A stretch of 7,065 nucleotides of DNA from Planctomycetia bacterium (lineage in GTDB: Bacteria > Planctomycetota > Planctomycetia > Pirellulales > UBA1268): NCBI GenBank assembly GCA_009926295.1, contig RFPF01000156.1, forward strand, positions 1 to 7,065, written 5' to 3'. Below the pieces are notes generated by a model. It ran no database searches and had not been told where the DNA came from. It saw only the letters and a program-made list of their open reading frames with translations. Below, piece after piece: positions 1 through 5,525 of this stretch. The position numbers and the translations under genes were made by a program. How positions within the stretch are numbered: the stretch's first letter is position 1; each line of letters begins with the position of its first letter.

Positions 1-1
1 G

Positions 2-331
2 CCGCGCAGCGACGCGGCCGCTACCAACGGCGCGGAGCCCGGCGCGCGGGCCCCCGCGGTCGCGAAGCGGCCGGCCACGGCACCTGTCCAGCAAGGTCGC
101 GTCGTGAAGCCGACCGAGCGGACGTCGTCGAGTGGCGGAAGGGCGACGCCCCGTCCGCCGCGTTCCGCCTCCGGTCAGGTCGCGCCCCAGCAGCAACGGA
201 CGGCGACGTGGTCGTGGCGGAACATGATTCCCAGCCTGTCGATGGGAATGGGTGCCGTCGAGCCCGCCGCCGCGACCGCCGACCAGCCCGCGGGCGCGCC
301 GCCGCCACGCACCGCGTTCCGCTTCCGGTAG
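2..331 (+). CDS. C-terminal tail of an unidentified protein, partial at left edge
   Basis: A reading frame is open from the left edge and stops at TAG 329-331, giving about 109 codons with no start needed inside the window. Roughly 85% of its codons end in G or C, like the certain genes here, and clearly more than the next frame, which is also open. The peptide is low complexity: rich in Ala, Pro, Arg, Ser, Thr and Gln, with a short less biased stretch (TWSWRNMIPSLSMGMG) about 35 residues before the end, and it finishes in FRFR. This looks like a disordered, basic C-terminal extension. No domain is recognisable and I do not assign a function. It converges on the oxidoreductase gene, with 31 bases between the two stops. 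A GTG at 104 could start a short ORF, but no good ribosome-binding site supports it, so a gene continuing from the left is preferred. The alternative is that it is a random open frame in GC-rich DNA. Confidence 0.42.
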   Translation, partial: PRSDAAATNGAEPGARAPAVAKRPATAPVQQGRVVKPTERTSSSGGRATPRPPRSASGQVAPQQQRTATWSWRNMIPSLSMGMGAVEPAAATADQPAGAPPPRTAFRFR

Positions 332-362
332 CGGCCGGCACCGCGGGGCGAAATCCGGACCG

Positions 363-1355
363 TCACGGCTCGATGATGAGCTTGCCGCATACGGCGCCGG
401 ACAGCCCGACCGTGCTCGACTCCTGGAGGTGGTGCGCCTCGGCGGTGCACTCCAGTGGCAGCACGCGGTCCACGGGCACGCGCAGCGCGCCGGCGGCCAT
501 CCAGCGGTTGATGTCGACGGAGGCCGCAGCCTGCCTGTGGGCGTCGGCCTTGAACATCGCGAAGCCGTGGAGCCGGCAACCCTTGACGTAGAACGGCCCC
601 ACCGGGAAGGCGGGCCTCGACTCGCGGCCCGCCATGAGCACCATCCGGCCGCCCTCGGCGAGCATCGCGACGGCGTCGTCGAAGCGTGGGTCACGCTGCG
701 TTTCCCAGTAGACGTGCACGCCGCCGGGAGCCGCGTCGCGCACCGTCGCGACGAGGTCTTCTCGCCGGTAGTCGAGCACGACGTCCGCCCCGAACGAGGC
801 CACGAGCTCCCGCCTTTCGGGCGTTCCCGCCGTCGCGATCACGCGGGCGCCGAGCAGTTTGGCGATCTGCACCACTGCGGAGCCCACGCCACCCGATCCA
901 CCATTGACGAAGATCGTCTCGCCCGACCGGAGCATCGCGTTGTCGACGAGACCGAGGTGCGCGGTGATCGACACGAGGGCGGCGGCCGCCGCCTCGTGGT
1001 CGGTCACGTCGGGAGGCGTCCGGAAGAGCCACCGCGCATCGACGGCGGCGAGTTCGGCGAAGGTGCCCTGCCTGCCGAGCAGGCCCTGGTTCGAGCCCCA
1101 CACCCGCATGCCGGGGGCGAGGCCGTCGACCTCGGCCCCGACGGCGACGATTTCCCCGGCGAGGTCGCAGCCGACGACGAACGGATACACCAGCGGCATC
1201 GCGATCGCGCCGCTGCGGATGTAGGTGTCGATGGGGTTGACGGCGCAGGCCTTCACCCGGACCAGTGCCTGCCGTGGCCCCGGCGCCGGATCGGGAAGGT
1301 CGCCCACGGCGATCTCCGCCGGCGGTCCGGTCCGCGTGATGTATGCCGCTTTCAT
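363..1355 (-). CDS. NADPH:quinone oxidoreductase-like MDR family protein (zinc-independent)
   Basis: A 330-residue medium-chain dehydrogenase/reductase of the quinone oxidoreductase type, predicted to be cytosolic and to reduce quinones or other activated carbonyl/alkene compounds with NAD(P)H. The N-terminal GroES-like catalytic domain covers about residues 1-125 and includes VNPIDTYIRSG (39-49), where zinc-dependent alcohol dehydrogenases carry a cysteine ligand. The Rossmann domain follows, with the glycine-rich dinucleotide loop NGGSGGVGS at 151-159. The catalytic and structural zinc cysteines of ADHs are absent, which fits the QOR branch. Length is normal for the family (about 320-340). 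ATG 1353-1355 is preceded by GGGAG about 10 bases upstream, so the start is reasonable. It is divergent from rpoD and convergent with the partial left-edge frame, hence probably monocistronic. I found no convincing promoter on this strand, although the AT-rich patch at 1415-1480 lies upstream. The substrate cannot be told from sequence; crotonyl-CoA reductase or zeta-crystallin-like activity are alternatives within the family. Confidence 0.9.
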   Translation of the reverse strand: MKAAYITRTGPPAEIAVGDLPDPAPGPRQALVRVKACAVNPIDTYIRSGAIAMPLVYPFVVGCDLAGEIVAVGAEVDGLAPGMRVWGSNQGLLGRQGTFAELAAVDARWLFRTPPDVTDHEAAAAALVSITAHLGLVDNAMLRSGETIFVNGGSGGVGSAVVQIAKLLGARVIATAGTPERRELVASFGADVVLDYRREDLVATVRDAAPGGVHVYWETQRDPRFDDAVAMLAEGGRMVLMAGRESRPAFPVGPFYVKGCRLHGFAMFKADAHRQAAASVDINRWMAAGALRVPVDRVLPLECTAEAHHLQESSTVGLSGAVCGKLIIEP

Positions 1356-1474
1356 GACACGGTCGCTCCCGACGCCCGACGGTCCGGCTGAAGGCCGCAG
1401 AGATTCTCCGGCCGGATTTTTTTACCAACCGTGGGCGTTTTTCCGGAAATTTCAACCGTTTTTCTGAAAAAAAA

Positions 1475-1515
1475 GTTGGCCTTCCAAACCCCGCAGCGCC
1501 ATAATCGTTGGCCTT
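1475..1515 (+). repeat. 9-bp direct repeat flanking the P1 core
   Basis: GTTGGCCTT occurs at 1475-1483 and 1507-1515, 32 bp apart, about three helical turns. The first copy overlaps the predicted -35 and the second covers the predicted start site. The first copy also lies in a small dyad, TTGG-CCTT-CCAA (1476-1487). The arrangement would suit a repressor bound to one DNA face. That it is an operator is inference. Confidence 0.4.
1476..1505 (+). promoter_or_regulatory. Candidate rpoD promoter P1 (TTGGCC-18-CATAAT)
   Basis: TTGGCC at 1476-1481 and CATAAT at 1500-1505 are separated by 18 bases, a fair match to the housekeeping sigma consensus, especially the -10. An A8 run just upstream (1467-1474) resembles an UP element. 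Transcription would begin near 1512 and leave a 5' leader of roughly 257 bases before rpoD. The call is by motif only. Confidence 0.5.
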
Positions 1516-1635
1516 TCGGATGCCCCACCGATGTCGATGGTTCCCGTCTTCCGGCCCTGGGGGCGCAGTTTGCCCATTTCCATGAGTCGCAGCCCTTCCC
1601 GGGGTGTTTTTTTGATCACTGGACTTGGCCGCGCC

Positions 1636-1665
1636 TTGAATCACACTGTCGGCCACCCGAATGAT
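1636..1665 (+). promoter_or_regulatory. Candidate rpoD promoter P2 (TTGAAT-18-AATGAT)
   Basis: TTGAAT at 1636-1641 and AATGAT at 1660-1665 are 18 bases apart, each matching four of six consensus positions. Transcription would start near 1672, giving a leader of about 97 bases. With P1 this would give rpoD two promoters, as is common for primary sigma genes. The call is by motif only. Confidence 0.35.
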
Positions 1666-1754
1666 GGTTGCGATGGACGGACGGGTGTCGACCGGAACGG
1701 CGCCCGCGACGGATGGCCCACTCCCGGACGTGTGGTCCGCCACCCTTGATCCCT

Positions 1755-1761
1755 GAAGGAG
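1755..1761 (+). promoter_or_regulatory. Ribosome-binding site that decides the TTG start of rpoD
   Basis: GAAGGAG at 1755-1761 lies 7 bases before TTG 1769, an optimal spacing. A tempting ATG at 1764 is only 2 bases from the site and is out of frame: it opens a 24-codon frame ending at TGA 1836-1838. An in-frame TGA at 1754-1756 closes the rpoD frame upstream, so TTG 1769 is the only start near this site. Confidence 0.8.
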
Positions 1762-1768
1762 CAATGCC

Positions 1769-3361
1769 TTGTACGACTCGCTGCTGGATGAACTCGAAGA
1801 CGACGTCGTTTCCAATCCCCAGGAAGTGGAGGATCTGACCGTCAAGGTGGTCGACGCCGAAGAGGCTGACGCCGACCTTCTCGTCGACGAGGACGCCGGC
1901 GCCGTTCCGGAGGGTGAGATCGAGGCCGAAGCCGAAGCCGAGGTCGAGGTATCCGGCGAGGCGGAGGAGTCGCTCATCGAGCAGGTCGAGAACTGGTCCG
2001 ACGATCCGGTGCGTATGTACCTGACGCAGATGGGCGAGATTCCGCTGCTCACCCGCGCCCAGGAAATCCACCTCGCCCGGCAGATCGAAACCACGCGGGC
2101 GCAGTTCCGGGCCAAACTGCTCGAGTGCGAATATGTCTGTCAGCAGGCGTTCAAAGTGCTCTCCCGCGTGCACCGCGGCGAACTGCCGTTCGACCGCACC
2201 GTGCAGGTGTCGGTGACCGACCGACTCGAGAAGGATCAGATCCTCGGCCGCCTCCCGCACAATCTGCGGACGCTGGAGGTCCTCCTCAAGCAGAACAAGG
2301 CCGACTACCGCATCGCGCTCTCCAAGAAGCGCAGGATGGCGGAACGTCGCGATGCGTGGGCCCGGCTCGGTCGCCGGCGACGCCGCTGCGTGCGGCTCAT
2401 CGAGGAACTCGGCCTGCGCACGCAGCGGATCGAGGCGGTGATCCCGACCCTCGAGGGATTCGTGACGCGGATCAAGGAACTGAGATCGAAGATCGAGGCG
2501 CACAAGAAGTCGAAGCAGCCGCCCGCGACGCGGCAGAAGCTGGTCGACGAGTACCGGATGATCCTCAAGGGCTGCCAGGAAACCCCGAAAAGCCTCAAGC
2601 GCCGGGTGGCCGAGATCCGCCAGATCTACGCCCATTACCAGAAGGCGAAGCGCGGTCTTTCGGAAGGCAACCTTCGGCTCGTGGTCTCGATCGCGAAGAA
2701 GTATCGCAACCGCGGCCTTTCGTTCCTCGACCTCATCCAGGAGGGCAACGCGGGCCTGATGAGGGCGGTCGACAAGTTCGAATACCGCCGCGGCTTCAAG
2801 TTCTGCACGTACGCCACGTGGTGGATCCGGCAGGCGATCACCCGCGCGGTGGCCGACCAGAGCCGCACGATCCGGATTCCGGTGCACATGGTGGAGACGA
2901 TGAGCCGAGTGCGCAACGTGGCCCGGACGCTCCTCCAGGAATACGGCCGCGAGCCGACGATCGAGGAGATCGCCGCCCGCGCCGGCACGCCGGTGGACGA
3001 GACGCGGCGCGTGACGGCGATGAGCCGCTACCCGATCAGCCTCGACCGCCCCGTGGGCAACAGCGAAGACAGTCACTTCGGCGACCTACTCCCCGACCAG
3101 GGCGCCGAGAACCCGGCCGTGGGCGCCGCGCAGGAGATGCTCCGCAACCGGATCGCGAAGGTGCTCAAGTCGCTCTCCTACCGCGAGCGCGAGATCATCA
3201 AGCTCCGCTACGGCCTCGGCGACGGCTACAGCTACACGCTCGAGGAAGTGGGCCACATCTTCAAGGTCACGCGCGAGCGCATCCGGCAGATCGAGGCCAA
3301 GGCCGTCCGCAAACTGCAGGCCCCGGCCCGCAGCGAAGAGCTCAGCGGATTCCTGGATTAG
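1769..3361 (+). CDS. rpoD: RNA polymerase primary sigma factor RpoD/SigA
   Basis: A 530-residue group 1 sigma factor, the subunit that directs RNA polymerase to housekeeping promoters. Residues 1-75 are strongly acidic (EAEAEAEVEV at 53-62) and stand where region 1.1 would be. Region 1.2 follows (DDPVRMYLTQMGEIPLL, 78-94), then a non-conserved region (about 108-288) with a basic stretch at 186-206 (KKRRM, GRRRRR). Region 2 spans about 296-378, including NLRLVVSIAKKYRNRGLSFL (301-320), DLIQEGN (321-327) and the -10-binding CTYATWWIRQAI (346-357). Region 3 is at about 380-455 and region 4 at about 465-530, with LSYREREIIKLRYGL, the helix-turn-helix around TLEEVGHIFKVTRERIRQIE (490-509), and C-terminal RSEELSGFLD. 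A near-complete region 2.1-4.2 set with region 1.2 marks it as primary rather than stress sigma. It starts at TTG (see the ribosome-binding site entry). It is probably monocistronic, since a structured repeat and a new promoter follow. Confidence 0.96.
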   Translation: MYDSLLDELEDDVVSNPQEVEDLTVKVVDAEEADADLLVDEDAGAVPEGEIEAEAEAEVEVSGEAEESLIEQVENWSDDPVRMYLTQMGEIPLLTRAQEIHLARQIETTRAQFRAKLLECEYVCQQAFKVLSRVHRGELPFDRTVQVSVTDRLEKDQILGRLPHNLRTLEVLLKQNKADYRIALSKKRRMAERRDAWARLGRRRRRCVRLIEELGLRTQRIEAVIPTLEGFVTRIKELRSKIEAHKKSKQPPATRQKLVDEYRMILKGCQETPKSLKRRVAEIRQIYAHYQKAKRGLSEGNLRLVVSIAKKYRNRGLSFLDLIQEGNAGLMRAVDKFEYRRGFKFCTYATWWIRQAITRAVADQSRTIRIPVHMVETMSRVRNVARTLLQEYGREPTIEEIAARAGTPVDETRRVTAMSRYPISLDRPVGNSEDSHFGDLLPDQGAENPAVGAAQEMLRNRIAKVLKSLSYREREIIKLRYGLGDGYSYTLEEVGHIFKVTRERIRQIEAKAVRKLQAPARSEELSGFLD

Positions 3362-3373
3362 GATTCGAGCACG

Positions 3374-3521
3374 CGCGCCGGCTCGGGGCTGCCCAGACCC
3401 TCTCGCTTGACGTTCGCCTCGGCCCTCCAGGCCTCAGCTCTCTGCGTGTCCGCTTCGCTTTCGGCATCCATGCCTGCGCTCGCTCCCACAGCCCGCTCGA
3501 GGGCACGGGCAGCCCCGAGCC
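3374..3521 (+). repeat. Structured repeat, unit A
   Basis: The base of the unit is a perfect 15-bp inverted repeat, GGCTCGGGGCTGCCC (3380-3394) and GGGCAGCCCCGAGCC (3507-3521). CCCTC 3398-3402 and GAGGG 3499-3503 extend it inward, and GGCC-ctcca-GGCC (3421-3433) can form a side hairpin. The apex is GGCAT-cc-ATGCC (3463-3474). Spacing and order of parts match unit B on the opposite strand. Confidence 0.65.
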
Positions 3522-3546
3522 TCCTCAACTGGAATACGGGAGGCGA

Positions 3547-3689
3547 GGGGTTGCCCCTACCGTTGAGCCGGCGTATTTGACCAGCGAAGCCATGGATGGC
3601 GCAGCGCAGGCAAATCCGAGTGAGCCGTAGCCTGGAGGGCGGAGGCGAACGTCCGGCGAGACGGTACGGGGTAACCCCGAGCCGGCGCG
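3547..3689 (-). repeat. Structured repeat, unit B (inverted copy)
   Basis: Its base pairs GGGGTTGCCCCTACCGT (3547-3563) with ACGGTACGGGGTAACCCC (3661-3678), with one base change and one extra base. Each arm also has its own short dyad (AGGGG-ttg-CCCCT 3546-3558; CGGGG-taa-CCCCG 3667-3679). The apex is GCCATGGATGGC (3589-3600), enclosed by GCG/CGC and CC/GG steps and by ATTTG 3575-3579 with CAAAT 3611-3615. On the minus strand the arm reads GTAGGGGCAACCCC. The GTAG before a palindrome recalls REP sequences mobilised by RAYT (TnpA-REP) proteins; that link is speculative. Confidence 0.6.
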
Positions 3690-3692
3690 TTA

Positions 3693-3714
3693 CTTCAGGC
3701 GTGAAAGGCTGAAG
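3693..3714. repeat. Small inverted repeat CTTCAG-N10-CTGAAG
   Basis: CTTCAG 3693-3698 and CTGAAG 3709-3714 are separated by 10 bases, just outside the two-unit element and upstream of the cysK promoter. No T-run follows, so it is not called a terminator. It may belong to the edge of the element. Confidence 0.4.
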
Positions 3715-3730
3715 CCCGCCGCACTTCGTG

Positions 3731-3760
3731 TTGACGCGGTCTTGTCGGCGGCCGTATTTT
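3731..3760 (+). promoter_or_regulatory. Candidate cysK promoter (TTGACG-18-TATTTT)
   Basis: TTGACG at 3731-3736 matches five of six -35 consensus bases. TATTTT at 3755-3760 follows after 18 bases, in an otherwise GC-rich stretch. Transcription would start near 3767, leaving a leader of about 18 bases that carries the ribosome-binding site GAGGTG (3774-3779). This separates cysK transcription from rpoD. No T-box or other sulfur-responsive leader fits in so short a leader. Confidence 0.6.
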
Positions 3761-3784
3761 CCGAGCAGAAAGCGAGGTGAACCC

Positions 3785-4747
3785 ATGATCCAGTCCGCCA
3801 TGCCCGCAGGAATTCGCGACGACATCACGCAGTGCATCGGCCGCACGCCGCTCGTGCGCCTGCGCCGCGTCACCGACGGCTGCGTCGCGACCGTCGTGGG
3901 CAAGATCGAGAACATGAATCCGCTGTGGAGCGTGAAGGACCGGATCGCCGGGGCGATGATCGATGCAGCGGAGCGCGACGGGAAGATCGGCCCCGACACC
4001 GTCGTGATCGAGCCCACCAGCGGCAACACCGGGATCGGCCTGGCCTACGTGTGCGCGGCCCGCGGTTACAAGCTGCGCGTGACGATGCCCGAGAGCATGA
4101 GCCTCGAGCGGCGGCGGATGCTCAAGGCGCTCGGGGCGGAACTCGTGCTCACGCCGGCTGCCGAGGGCATGCCCGGAGCCGTGCGGCACGCCGAGGAGAT
4201 CAGCAGGTCGAGCACGCAGTTTTTCATGCCGCAGCAGTTCAAGAACCCGGCAAACCCCGAGATCCACCGGCGGACGACGGCCGAGGAGATCTGGGCCGAC
4301 ACCGACGGCCGGGTCGACATCCTGGTATGCGGCGTGGGCACGGGCGGCACGATCACCGGCTGCGGCGAGGCGCTCAAGGCGAAGAAGCCCGGGCTGAAGG
4401 TCGTGGCCGTGGAGCCGCTCAACAGCCCGGTGATCTCGCAAAAACTCGCCGGTGAGCCGATCAAGCCGGGCCGGCATACGATCCAGGGCATCGGCGCGGG
4501 CTTCATTCCCGAGATCCTCAATCTCGACGTGATCGACGAGGTGATCAAGGTCGACGACGAGGATGCGATGGAGACGGCCCGCCAGATGGCGAAGCGCGAG
4601 GGGCTGATGTGCGGCATCAGCTGCGGAGCTGCCGCGTGGGGCGCGCTCCAGGTGGCGAAGCGGCCGGAGAACAGCGGGAAGATGATCGTGGTCGTGCTGC
4701 CCGACCTCGGCGAGCGGTACCTCTCGACGCGGCTGTTCCCGGAGTAG
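3785..4747 (+). CDS. cysK: Cysteine synthase (O-acetylserine sulfhydrylase), PLP-dependent
   Basis: A 320-residue fold-type II PLP enzyme that makes L-cysteine from O-acetylserine and sulfide in the cytosol; size is typical of CysK/CysM. The PLP lysine is K51 in NPLWSVKDR. The substrate loop PTSGNTG is at 77-83, the phosphate-binding loop GVGTGGTITG at 183-192, and the cofactor-ring motif is GISCGAA (277-283). SVKDR is the more CysM/CBS-like form of the lysine motif, whereas E. coli CysK has SVKCR; overall length and the lack of a CBS domain leave CysK-type synthase the best call. Leu-Trp after NP, where Ala/Gly/Ser are usual, and Cys280 in place of Ser are departures from common motifs. ATG 3785 has GAGGTG 5 bases upstream. 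The frame extends back to GTG 3728, but that codon overlaps the predicted promoter. No serine acetyltransferase or sulfate-assimilation gene is adjacent. It converges on the J-domain gene with 17 bases between stops. Confidence 0.93.
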   Translation: MIQSAMPAGIRDDITQCIGRTPLVRLRRVTDGCVATVVGKIENMNPLWSVKDRIAGAMIDAAERDGKIGPDTVVIEPTSGNTGIGLAYVCAARGYKLRVTMPESMSLERRRMLKALGAELVLTPAAEGMPGAVRHAEEISRSSTQFFMPQQFKNPANPEIHRRTTAEEIWADTDGRVDILVCGVGTGGTITGCGEALKAKKPGLKVVAVEPLNSPVISQKLAGEPIKPGRHTIQGIGAGFIPEILNLDVIDEVIKVDDEDAMETARQMAKREGLMCGISCGAAAWGALQVAKRPENSGKMIVVVLPDLGERYLSTRLFPE

Positions 4748-4764
4748 CCGCTCGGAATCCGCCC

Positions 4765-5454
4765 TCAGGCCTTCTCGGCGTCGCCGACCTCGACCTTCAC
4801 GCGGCGCGGCGTCGCCAGCCGGCCGAACATTCCCATCGCTCCCTTCGGCAGGCCGAGGAATTCCAGCCGCTCGAACCACTTCGGCGCCTCGGAAGCGAGC
4901 TTGCCGACGGCCGTGCCACGCAGGTCGAGCGACCGCAGGTTCTTCAGGCCCTTCAGCTGCAGGAGCCCCTCGTCGGTGAGCGGGCCTCCGGACAGGTCGA
5001 GCACCGCGAGGTCCTTGAGCGAGTCGGCCCGGAAGCCGAGCAGGATCGCGAACAGGTCGTCGGCCGCCGGCCCGCGGACCCGAACCGTCACGAGCCGGTC
5101 GGCGACCCGGCCGAAGTCCTCGCCGAAGCTGCTCTCGAGCCAGTCCGCCTCCTCCATCTCAACTTCGCCGCCGCGCTCGATCGCCTCGGTGACGACCTCC
5201 TGCTGCTGGGCGTAGGCCTCGATCTTCGACGCCAGCCACTCGAGCTTTCCCGCCTTGAACTTCACGTAGTCGGTCGCGTCCTCGAAGGCCTTCTGCAGCC
5301 GCAGGAACTCGGCGGGGTCGCCGCCCCGGTCGGGGTGGGCCGTGCGGGCCTTGGCGAGGTAGGCCTGCTTGACGTCCTCGGCGGTCACCGGGGGCAGGAG
5401 CCCGAGGATCGCCAGGCACGCGGGATGGTTCGGCTTCTGGGCGGGCGTGGACAT
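4765..5454 (-). CDS. J-domain protein with C-terminal leucine-rich repeat
   Basis: A 229-residue soluble protein. Residues 10-64 are a J-domain, with helix II around AEDVKQAYLAKARTA, the diagnostic HPD at 40-42 followed by RGGDPAEF, and helix III (FLRLQKAFEDATDYV). The HPD motif is the part that stimulates DnaK-type Hsp70 ATPase, so a co-chaperone role is likely. Residues 65-125 are charged and helical (EVEMEEADWLESSFGEDFG). Residues 149-182 hold one to two leucine-rich repeats (LAVLDLSGGPLTDEGLLQLK and NLRSLDLRGTAVG) of the planctomycete-like T-D-x-G-L type. There is no Gly/Phe region, zinc-finger domain or DnaJ C-terminal substrate domain, so it is not DnaJ itself. ATG 5454 is chosen because the J-domain begins just after it and the 30 residues upstream (open to 5544) look like non-coding Arg/Pro-rich sequence. 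No clear ribosome-binding site precedes it. The client protein is unknown. Confidence 0.85.
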   Translation of the reverse strand: MSTPAQKPNHPACLAILGLLPPVTAEDVKQAYLAKARTAHPDRGGDPAEFLRLQKAFEDATDYVKFKAGKLEWLASKIEAYAQQQEVVTEAIERGGEVEMEEADWLESSFGEDFGRVADRLVTVRVRGPAADDLFAILLGFRADSLKDLAVLDLSGGPLTDEGLLQLKGLKNLRSLDLRGTAVGKLASEAPKWFERLEFLGLPKGAMGMFGRLATPRRVKVEVGDAEKA

Positions 5455-5479
5455 GCGACTGGAGCGTAAACCACGCGGC

Positions 5480-5490
5480 GGCAATTTGCC
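5480..5490. repeat. Palindrome GGCAA-T-TTGCC in the divergent gap
   Basis: A perfect 5-bp dyad around a single T lies 26 bases upstream of the J-domain start, in the 135-base divergent gap shared with the isomerase gene. It could be an operator for the J-domain gene, but short dyads occur by chance. Confidence 0.3.
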
Positions 5491-5525
5491 ACGTTTGCGG
5501 GGTGCGCCGGGCGGCTCGAGACGCC

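Larger units (their letters stand above)
1356..1768. other. Divergent intergenic region upstream of rpoD
   Basis: These 413 bases separate the divergent oxidoreductase and rpoD genes. Bases 1415-1480 are strikingly AT-rich for this window, with runs of T or A at 1417-1423, 1438-1442, 1459-1463 and 1467-1474, a 10-bp palindrome TTTCCGGAAA (1440-1449), and CAACCGT twice (1426-1432, 1453-1459). CAAC 1453-1456 and GTTG 1475-1478 bracket a T5/A5 inverted repeat that could form an imperfect hairpin. Two candidate rpoD promoters follow. Short open frames here on the + strand have no ribosome-binding site or protein-like composition and are not called. Confidence 0.7.
3374..3689. repeat. Two-unit inverted structured element (REP/BIME- or MITE-like)
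   Basis: The ends are perfect 15-bp inverted repeats: CGCGCCGGCTCGGGG (3374-3388) and CCCCGAGCCGGCGCG (3675-3689). The match continues inward. By hand alignment, bases 3374-3432 and the reverse complement of 3630-3689 agree at 51 of 60 columns with one gap, including a 24-bp stretch with one mismatch (3409-3432 against 3630-3653). The element therefore consists of two diverged copies facing each other, each of which also folds on itself (see units A and B). A hairpin joins them: GCCTCC 3519-3524 with GGAGGC 3539-3544. No target-site duplication is visible at the edges and no transposase is present. It begins 12 bases after the rpoD stop, so it could protect or end that transcript, but there is no T-tract typical of an intrinsic terminator. 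Element class is inferred. Confidence 0.75.
3362..3784. other. rpoD-cysK intergenic region
   Basis: These 423 bases between rpoD and the cysteine synthase gene contain no convincing gene. About 316 are the structured inverted element (3374-3689), followed by a small hairpin (3693-3714) and the cysK promoter. Open frames crossing it are Arg/Pro-rich and lack ribosome-binding sites. Confidence 0.8.

Noticed and set aside
332..362. CGGT...ACCG dyad between the convergent stops as a bidirectional terminator
   Set aside because: The outer stem is only 4 bp with interior mismatches and no T-tract on either strand.
252..1391. Long open frame on the + strand (379 codons) opposite the oxidoreductase
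   Set aside because: It is antisense to a clearly recognisable MDR protein, its peptide is Arg/His/Gly-rich without any domain, and there is no ribosome-binding site. GC-rich coding DNA commonly leaves such frames open.
1593..1613. T7 run after a CCC/GGG dyad, as an intrinsic terminator or attenuator in the rpoD leader
   Set aside because: The stem is only 3-4 bp and no longer hairpin ends at the T run; a real attenuator would need a stronger stem. Kept in mind only because it lies between the two candidate promoters.
1612..1625. TTGATCACTGGA as an FNR/CRP-like box
   Set aside because: Only the first half-site matches; the second half of the dyad is missing.
3374..3689. CRISPR array or insertion sequence with TIRs
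   Set aside because: There are two inverted copies rather than regular direct repeats with spacers, and no transposase frame lies inside.
3728..3784. Upstream extension of cysK to GTG 3728
   Set aside because: The added 19 residues are unlike the family N-terminus, the codon lies in the predicted promoter, and ATG 3785 has a well-placed GAGGTG.
4609..5469. Open frame on the + strand (286 codons) over the cysK end and the J-domain gene
   Set aside because: It is the antisense shadow of the J-domain/LRR gene, which carries an intact HPD motif in the other strand.
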